Made by a program: the position numbers and the translations under genes
Source of the DNA: Streptomyces sp. AC558_RSS880
GTDB taxonomy: Bacteria > Actinomycetota > Actinomycetes > Streptomycetales > Streptomycetaceae
Assembly (NCBI RefSeq): GCF_019049255.1
Contig: NZ_JAGMUJ010000059.1
Location: forward strand, 1 to 64,000
Direction of reading: 5' to 3'
DNA length: 64,000 bases
In this document: in pieces, positions 58,537 through 64,000 of the stretch
Layout: the number at the start of each line of letters is the position of its first letter
How positions within the stretch are numbered: position 1 is the stretch's first letter
Notes under the pieces: model-generated
Told to the model about the DNA's origin: nothing
The model's input: the letters and a program-made list of their open reading frames with translations, nothing else
The model's database searches: none

Positions 58537-61439
58537 GCGGGTCCCAGGAGAGCACGTCGTTCGCCGCGCTGCGCGGACAACTACAGGAAGCCGCAGCCGA
58601 ATTCGCGGGCGGCCCGGACGCCCTGGAGGGCATCCTCCTCGGCATGGTCGACGACGTCGACCGGGCGGTGCGCGAGCCGCTGGAGATCTTCCCCGTCTGT
58701 CACCACTCCCCCGCGTCCGCGCTCGCCATGGCCCGCCGCCTGCGCGAGAAGCAGCCCAAGGTGGTGTACCTGGAGCTGTGCGAGGACATGGCACCGCTCC
58801 TGACCGAGCTGCGCAACTGCCGGCTGCCGGTGGCGGTGCAGGCGTTCGCCGGCGACGTCGACGGCTTCCCCGCCGACTGGGCCCCGCTGTCGGTGGTGGC
58901 ACCGATCACGGAGGCGTCCGCCGAGTACCAGGCGATCGCGTACGCCCTGGACACCCCGGGCGTGGAACTGGTCCTGGTCGACCGGTCGGCGGACCACGTC
59001 TTCCAGTGGGACAGGAGGGGCGAGCAGGAGCAGGAGGGCACCGAGCCTCCGGAGGAGGCCGAGGCCGCGCTGCACGGTGAGGCCGTCGGCGTCGAGATCG
59101 GCGACCTGCGGCCGCGCTTCGCCGAACTGGAGGAGCACCTGCTGCGCCACGGCAAGGTGCGGCACTGGTCGGAGTGGTGGCACCAGTACGTCGAGGTCCC
59201 GCTCGGCGACAGCGCCGCCGACCACGACACCTACCGCCAGGTCATGTTCCTCATCGGCAGCCTGTTCCGGCGGCTCGCCCCCGGCGACGGGTCCCGCGTC
59301 CGGGTGGACGAGGACCGCGAGCGGTACATGTGGACCCGGATGCGGGAGCACCTGGCGGCGACCGGCACGGACCCGGAGGACTGCCTGTACGTGTGCGGGG
59401 CGTTCCACGCGGCCAGCCGCGTCGAGGAGTTCGGCGTGCACGGCGGCTCGGACACGTTCACGATCTCCCCGCGCACCGCCACCACCTGGCAGTACGGGCT
59501 GATCCCGTCCAGCCACGCGGCGATCGAGGCGCAGTTCGGCCTCGCCGCCGGGTCGGTGTCGATCGCGGCGACGGAGTGGGCGAAGAGCCTGAAGCGGACC
59601 CGGGTGGAGCCGTACCGGCTGGAAGGTCAGGCGGGGGCGAGGAAGTCCGGGGGGAAGAAGGCGGCCGTCGCCCCGGCTCCGGTTCCGGCGCCCGCGGCCG
59701 ACGCGGACAAGCTGTCCGGCTTCCTGCGCCGGCCGCCCGTGCTCGACGGTCTGGACGAGGCCGAGCTGCTCGGCTGGTCGGTGGACATCGTGCGCGCGGC
59801 CCGGCGCAACGGCTATCTCGCCTCGACCGCCGACGCCATCGCCGTCTTCGAGACGTCGATCCTGCTGGCCGGCATGCGGGACCGGGCCAGGCCGACGCCG
59901 TACGACTTCCAGGACGCGGCGGTCACCTGCATCGAGAAGGACAGTGTCCCGGGGCGGCGGGACGTGCGGCGCCTCGTCGAGATCATGATGGGCGGCGACC
60001 GGATCGGGCAGGTCGGGTACGACTCGCTGCCGCCGCTCGCCCGTGACGTGTACGACCGGCTCGCACCGCTGGAGCTGAAGCTCGAACAGCGCGGGGTGCG
60101 CAGGGCACTGCTGGACATGGCGTCCCGGCCGGAACTGCGGGCCTGCTCCGATGTGCTGTGGATGCTGCGGCGGCTGCTTCCGCAGGGGGCGGCTCGGCCG
60201 ATCATGGGTGAGCGGCGGCTCGGTGAGCGGTCGATCCAGGAGTCGTGGGACCTGGCGCTCGGGACGCACCAGCGGGCCCTGATCGAGCTGGGCTACGAGG
60301 GCGTCAGCCTCGAGCAGGTCCTGGAGCAGCGGCTGCGGCGTGACGCGTACGGGCCGCAGGCGACGACGGCGACGGTGCTGGCGGCGGTCGAGGACTCGCT
60401 CCTGTACCTGGGCGGCCGCCGGCTCGCCGACGAGCTCGGCACGCACGCGCTGAAGCTGCTCGCCGCCGAGCGCGGTGTCGACGGGGCGCCGGAGGTGCTG
60501 CGCCGGGTGCGGGCGCTGCTGGCGTACTACCGCACCAGCGAGCCGGTGCTGCCGGCGTGGATCGAGTCGTTCGTCAAGACCGGTTACGCCCACTACTGCA
60601 CCCTGCTGCCGACGGCGTTCCGGGACGAGGACGCCACGGTGGGGCAGGTCGCGGCGATGCTCGGCTTCCTGTTCTCCATGGAGGGCCTCGCGCTGTCGCT
60701 GGGCTGCGACCGGACCCAGCTGGAGCTCGCGGTCGCCCAGTCGCACCCGGACGACCCGTCGAAGACGGCACTGCTGTGGGCGGCGCAGGTGCAGCTCGGC
60801 ACCCTGTCCCGGGCCGAGCTGCGGGCCCGGTGCGACGAGCTGCTGGACAACCCGCTGGTGGTGCCCGCCTACCCGCGCTATCTGAGCGGCTTCGTGCACG
60901 CGCTGGAGCCCGTGCCGGGGCTGGCGGACGTGGTGGTGGAGGCGGTGTCGAACGCGTTCGGGCGGCTGCCGGACTCGGTGCTGCTGCCGTGGCTGCCGCT
61001 GCTGATCACCACCCTGCGCTCCGGCGCGGCGGACCTCGCCCCGCTGATGGTCCGCGAGGCCGGCCGGATCTTCCCGGGCCGGCTGGCGGCGCTGGACGCG
61101 TGGGTGCCGCCGTGGCGGATGCCGGAGACGGATCCGTTCGCCGCGAAGCCCGTGGCCGATGTCCGCCGGGGCGCCACGCTGCTCACGGCACATCCGGCGA
61201 CGTGCGACGCGGTCGCGGGGCTGCTCGGCTGCGAGGGAGGCTGGACGCGGTCCGACGCCCCGGCCCCGGCGGGCGCCGGGCTGCTGGCCGCGCATCCGGC
61301 GGCGTGCGACGCGGTGGCGGAGCTGCTGGGCTGCGAAGGGGCGTGGGCAACGGCCGGTTCCGGCCCGTCGGGTGCCGCGCTGGCAAGCCGTCACCCTGCG
61401 ACCGCCGACGCCCTGGCGTCTTTGCTCGCTGGTCACTGA
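58533..61439 (+). CDS. DUF5682 protein with C-terminal triple repeat
   Basis: 968 aa from ATG 58533 (ATGA overlap). The N-terminal half is the DUF5682 core: EIFPVCHHSPASALAMARRL, YLELCEDMAPLLTELRNCRL, VAVQAFAGDVDGFPADWAPL, APITEASAEYQAIAYALDTP, and CLYVCGAFHAASRVEEFG. The conserved HHS, E and GAFHA residues look like a TraB/PrgY-type (EreA/ChaN-like) hydrolase site. The second half is a long helical solenoid. The last ~90 residues hold three copies of an 'AHPA.CDAVA.LLGCEG.W' unit. Largest and last gene of the operon, with a strong terminator downstream. Activity unknown. Confidence 0.83.
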   Translation: MSGSQESTSFAALRGQLQEAAAEFAGGPDALEGILLGMVDDVDRAVREPLEIFPVCHHSPASALAMARRLREKQPKVVYLELCEDMAPLLTELRNCRLPVAVQAFAGDVDGFPADWAPLSVVAPITEASAEYQAIAYALDTPGVELVLVDRSADHVFQWDRRGEQEQEGTEPPEEAEAALHGEAVGVEIGDLRPRFAELEEHLLRHGKVRHWSEWWHQYVEVPLGDSAADHDTYRQVMFLIGSLFRRLAPGDGSRVRVDEDRERYMWTRMREHLAATGTDPEDCLYVCGAFHAASRVEEFGVHGGSDTFTISPRTATTWQYGLIPSSHAAIEAQFGLAAGSVSIAATEWAKSLKRTRVEPYRLEGQAGARKSGGKKAAVAPAPVPAPAADADKLSGFLRRPPVLDGLDEAELLGWSVDIVRAARRNGYLASTADAIAVFETSILLAGMRDRARPTPYDFQDAAVTCIEKDSVPGRRDVRRLVEIMMGGDRIGQVGYDSLPPLARDVYDRLAPLELKLEQRGVRRALLDMASRPELRACSDVLWMLRRLLPQGAARPIMGERRLGERSIQESWDLALGTHQRALIELGYEGVSLEQVLEQRLRRDAYGPQATTATVLAAVEDSLLYLGGRRLADELGTHALKLLAAERGVDGAPEVLRRVRALLAYYRTSEPVLPAWIESFVKTGYAHYCTLLPTAFRDEDATVGQVAAMLGFLFSMEGLALSLGCDRTQLELAVAQSHPDDPSKTALLWAAQVQLGTLSRAELRARCDELLDNPLVVPAYPRYLSGFVHALEPVPGLADVVVEAVSNAFGRLPDSVLLPWLPLLITTLRSGAADLAPLMVREAGRIFPGRLAALDAWVPPWRMPETDPFAAKPVADVRRGATLLTAHPATCDAVAGLLGCEGGWTRSDAPAPAGAGLLAAHPAACDAVAELLGCEGAWATAGSGPSGAALASRHPATADALASLLAGH
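61170..61439 (+). repeat. Internal direct repeat at the DUF5682 3' end
   Basis: Two near-identical ~50-base units about 99 bases apart (CATCCGGCG/CATCCGGCGG ... GCTGCGA) plus a third, more divergent and truncated copy. They encode HPATCDAVAGLLGCEGGW, HPAACDAVAELLGCEGAW and HPATADALASLLAGH. In-frame duplication. Confidence 0.75.
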
Positions 61440-61524
61440 CCGCGGACGGCCGAGCGCGCGTTCCTCCCCGGGCCGGGTGTCGACGACCTTCCCGAGGTCG
61501 CCGCACCCGCGCCCGGGAGGAGGA

Positions 61525-61573
61525 GGCCGGCCGTGTCGCTCGGCGAGAGTGTCGTCGAGGGACACGGCCGGCC
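61525..61573. terminator. Bidirectional terminator between DUF5682 and kelch genes
   Basis: A perfect 13-bp stem, GGCCGGCCGTGTC with GACACGGCCGGCC, around a 23-base loop that holds its own short CTCG/CGAG pair. It sits between two convergent stops. Confidence 0.8.
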
Positions 61574-61616
61574 GGTCTTCGAGTGCCTCAGGTGTCCACG
61601 GTGCCGGCGGGCACGC

Positions 61617-62684
61617 TCACCGGTGGGCGGGACGGTAGGCGTCGTTGACATGCACCGGGGCGCCACCGCCCCGGACGCCGCCGCCGGGGATGTGGATCGT
61701 GCCGCGTACGGCGACGGCGGCCGTGCCGTGGCGCGGCACCGGCATGGGAGCCAGCCGCTGCCACCGGTCGCGCTCGGTGTCGTACGCCTCGGTCTCGTCG
61801 AAGACCGTGTTCGGGTTGCTGCCGTCGTGCCGCCCCTCACCGCCGAAGGTGTAGATCCTCGTCCCCACGGCCGCGGCGGCGATGCCGCCGCGGGCCGTGG
61901 GCATCGGTGCTCGCTCGGACCAGCGGTGGGCGCGCAGGTCGAGCGCGTAGACGGTGTCCCGTACGTTCACCTGCCCCCGGTCCCGGCCGCCGAGCACGTA
62001 GAACGTCCCGCCGACCACGGCTCCGCCCACATGGTCGCGCGCCTGCGGCAGACTCGGCAGACTCTCCCACCGGCCGGTCACGGCATCGTACGCGGACACG
62101 GTGTCCACCGTGTCCTGAAGGCCGCCCGCGCCCGGCACGAGGACGCGCATGCCGCCGGCGAGGAAGATCTTCGTCCCGTGCACGCCGATCGCGGCGCTCC
62201 CCCGCTCGATGCCCGCGGGCATGGGGGGAAGCCGTCGCCATCGGTCGGCGCGCGGGGAGTAGACGAAGCTGTCGCGCAGGGCCTGCCACTCGGATCCGCC
62301 GGACAGCCCGCCGAGGACGTGGATCCGGCCGTGGACCACCGCCACATTGGGATGGTTCATCGCGACGGGCAACGGTGCCGCGTCCGACCAGGTGTCGTGA
62401 CGCGTGTCGTAGACGTCGACCCGCGTGGTGGTGGTGATGCCGCCGGACTCCCCGGGGACGATGCCGCCGATGACGTAGACCTTGTCGCCGACGGCGGCGA
62501 CGCTGTGCTCCTGCCGGGGTCCGCTCGCGATCGGTGCGAGTCGCTGCCAGCCCCTGTGGTAGGGCCCTTCTTCCACGGGGGGCGTTCCACCGGGGGAGAT
62601 CGGGTGACCCGGATGCGCGTGGGCCTCGACGGCCGGGGACACCGCCAAGGCGGCGCCGAGGAGCAGTACTGTCCGCCGCTGCAT
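61617..62684 (-). CDS. Secreted kelch-repeat protein
   Basis: 355 aa from ATG 62684. Signal peptide TVLLLGAALAVSPAVEAHA. Six kelch units follow, each with a Gly-Gly pair and a spaced Tyr...Trp: VYVIGGIVPG, IHVLGGLSGG, IFLAGGMRVL, FYVLGGRDRG, IYTFGGEGRH and the last IHIPGGGVRG. These form a beta-propeller, usually a ligand- or glycan-binding scaffold. No catalytic domain such as galactose oxidase is attached. Convergent with DUF5682 and separated from it by the terminator. Confidence 0.85.
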   Translation of the reverse strand: MQRRTVLLLGAALAVSPAVEAHAHPGHPISPGGTPPVEEGPYHRGWQRLAPIASGPRQEHSVAAVGDKVYVIGGIVPGESGGITTTTRVDVYDTRHDTWSDAAPLPVAMNHPNVAVVHGRIHVLGGLSGGSEWQALRDSFVYSPRADRWRRLPPMPAGIERGSAAIGVHGTKIFLAGGMRVLVPGAGGLQDTVDTVSAYDAVTGRWESLPSLPQARDHVGGAVVGGTFYVLGGRDRGQVNVRDTVYALDLRAHRWSERAPMPTARGGIAAAAVGTRIYTFGGEGRHDGSNPNTVFDETEAYDTERDRWQRLAPMPVPRHGTAAVAVRGTIHIPGGGVRGGGAPVHVNDAYRPAHR

Positions 62685-62821
62685 GAGAAACTCCTTGTCA
62701 CAGGGCCTGGTTTCCGTCAGAAGCAGGTGGCTTCGGCCCGTTCAGTGTTTCTGTCCGCGGTGGGGGCGACCAGGGGATGTCGTCCCGGGGGTGGGGAGTA
62801 CCCGGCTCGGCCGGAGCCCTT

Positions 62822-63682
62822 TCAGGGTGCGGGGTCGACGACGTCCTGGGTGCCGAGGACCGCGAGCAGGTCGAGCAGGTCGGCGCTGTCGGTGCCGAGT
62901 GCGGGGGTGAACCAGAGCAGCCGCTGCCGGCCGTCCTCGCTGAACAGGTTGAGGCAGTTGACCTCGACGATCCCGAGTGCGGGGTGCCGGATGCGTTTGC
63001 GGTCGTCGCGCCGGAAGGCCACCTCGTGGTCGGCCCACAGCGCGGCGAACTCGGGCGAGGTGTCCCTCAGCGAGCGGATCATCGACGTGGCTTCGGCGTC
63101 CTTGGCGTCCCGCCGGGCGGCCGCGGCCCGCAGGTCGGCGACGAAGGCACGGGACTGGGCCTCGTGGTCGGCCTCCGGGTACAGGCTCCGGGCGTCGGCC
63201 TCCGTGAACCACCGGTGGACGAAGCTGGCCCGGATCCCTTGGAATCGGGAGTGGTCCCCCAGGAGTGCCACCGCGAGCGGGTTCTGCACCAGCGTGACAT
63301 GCAGATCGGTGATGACCTGCGCGGGAGTCGACGGCATCCGGTGCAGCAGGTCGAGCATGCCGGGGTGGACGTGCGAGGCGGCGCTGCCCGGGGCGGGCAC
63401 CGGGCGGTCCGCCAGACGGTAGAGGTAGTCCCGCTCGTCGGCGGTCAGGCGCAGCGCCCTCGCCAGTGCGGCGATCATCTGCTCGGACGGCTGGGACCCG
63501 GCTCCGCGTTCGAGCTCGTTGTAGTAGTCCACCGACGCCCCGGCGAGCTGGGCGACCTCGTCCCGGCGCAGCCCGGGCACCCGGCGCCGGGGCCCGGCCG
63601 GAAGCCCCACGTCGCCCGGGCGGATGCGGTCACGCCGCGACCGCAGGAATGCTCCCAGCTCGGTGTGTTTCACAGAACCCAT
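62822..63682 (-). CDS. XRE regulator with MmyB-like ligand domain
   Basis: 286 aa (ATG 63682; ATG 63691 is equally possible). The N-terminal helix-turn-helix is LGAFLRSRRDRIRPGDVGLP, DEVAQLAGASVDYYNELERG, followed by a ~170-residue MmyB-like PAS-type domain (MPSTPAQVITDLHVTLVQNP, FAALWADHEVAFRRDDRKRI, NLFSEDGRQRLLWFTPALG). Such regulators bind fatty-acid-like ligands and often repress a neighbouring redox or short-chain gene. It is divergent from the tautomerase gene, 192 nt between starts, and probably controls it. Confidence 0.87.
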   Translation of the reverse strand: MGSVKHTELGAFLRSRRDRIRPGDVGLPAGPRRRVPGLRRDEVAQLAGASVDYYNELERGAGSQPSEQMIAALARALRLTADERDYLYRLADRPVPAPGSAASHVHPGMLDLLHRMPSTPAQVITDLHVTLVQNPLAVALLGDHSRFQGIRASFVHRWFTEADARSLYPEADHEAQSRAFVADLRAAAARRDAKDAEATSMIRSLRDTSPEFAALWADHEVAFRRDDRKRIRHPALGIVEVNCLNLFSEDGRQRLLWFTPALGTDSADLLDLLAVLGTQDVVDPAP

Positions 63683-63874
63683 GTCCGCCATTGTGTGCCG
63701 GGCCGGGGCACCGGCCCAGGGGACGACATCACCTGGTTCGGCCGGCCGTCGGCGCGCAGAGTGGAGGACACGACCACCAGCGACCTCCGTTCCGCACCGG
63801 TTCACCGGGGCGGCCCCGCCGTCGCTGTGAACCACGCCCGGTCCTCCCGGACCGCCGACCACTCAGGGACAGTC

Positions 63875-64000
63875 ATGCCTTTCGCCAACTTCAAGGTCCC
63901 CGCGGGCACCGTCACCGCCGAGGACAAGAAGAAGATCGTCGAGCGCACCACCGATCTGTACGCGGAGATCTACGGTGAGCGGGCCCGCGCCACCACCGTC
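63875..64000 (+). CDS. 4-oxalocrotonate tautomerase-like protein, partial
   Basis: The first 42 codons before the window ends: MPFANFKVPAGTVTAEDKKK, then IVERTTDLYAEIYGERAR. Met is followed by Pro, the N-terminal catalytic base of the tautomerase superfamily once Met is removed. The rest of the gene lies to the right. It is divergent from the MmyB-like regulator. Confidence 0.78.
   Translation, partial: MPFANFKVPAGTVTAEDKKKIVERTTDLYAEIYGERARATTV

Noticed and set aside
61645..61660. GTTGACATGCACC in the kelch gene
   Set aside because: Within coding sequence and lacks the closing AAC; coincidental match.

Overview
The window reads as a Streptomyces-type actinobacterial chromosome. It has very high G+C with strongly G/C-biased third codon positions, many GTG and TTG starts, 4-nt ATGA/GTGA gene overlaps, and families typical of the genus: DUF397 proteins, a WYL regulator, MmyB-type XRE and TetR regulators, GH81 glucanase, secreted inhibitor-like proteins and DUF5682. 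No tRNA, rRNA, CRISPR array, complete insertion sequence or integrase was seen. Accessory character is clear: at least five gene remnants and three separate conflict/defence-type operons.

Layout. 1-9650: a truncated TPR protein, a large HTH-STAND ATPase-WD40 protein, a small I36-like secreted protein, two exported or anchored proteins, and a RidA/WYL divergent pair with a palindromic operator. 9985-12895: a secreted GH81 beta-1,3-glucanase with its own promoter, a CebR/LacI-like operator and a terminator. 13047-18850: a kinase remnant, a lipoprotein, two coupled membrane proteins, a DUF397 pair, and a hydrolase/TetR divergent pair. 18948-29202: a leftward operon of a sigma-70 factor fused to duplicated modules and a long coiled coil, a DrmA-like helicase, a DrmB-like DUF1998 protein and a small SF1 helicase, ending beside a truncated nuclease. 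This is a DISARM-related core in an arrangement I do not recognise. 29434-33839: a coiled-coil protein of unknown function, a DUF397 gene with an XRE remnant, an ADP-ribosylglycohydrolase, a small secreted protein and a broken TerD/TerA-like gene. 34075-42263: a rightward operon of a Rad50-like ATPase with a CPVC hook, a small helical protein, McrB (DUF4357 + EVE-like + AAA), McrC, and a RelE-like/UvrD fusion. 42476-53842: a LysR/DoxX pair, membrane and secreted proteins, a DUF1906 protein, a degenerate M15-like protein, an esterase, an EVE-like protein and an orphan N6-adenine methylase. 54037-61439: a SWIM / unknown / VWA / MoxR / DUF5682 operon. 61617-64000: a kelch protein, an XRE regulator and a tautomerase that runs off the end.

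Connections. A 15-bp element, GTTGACRWCRYYAAC, occurs five times, each between genes: before the sigma/DrmAB operon, the Rad50-like/McrBC operon, the SWIM/MoxR/DUF5682 operon (shared with the divergent methylase), a lipoprotein gene and a small secreted-protein gene. Four copies overlap a TTGACA -35 box and are followed 18 nt later by YAnnnT. I infer a local defence regulon, controlled either by the sigma factor encoded in the window or by a dimeric regulator. The STAND gene and the Rad50-like gene also each carry a TTA codon, which in Streptomyces suggests bldA-dependent, development-linked translation.
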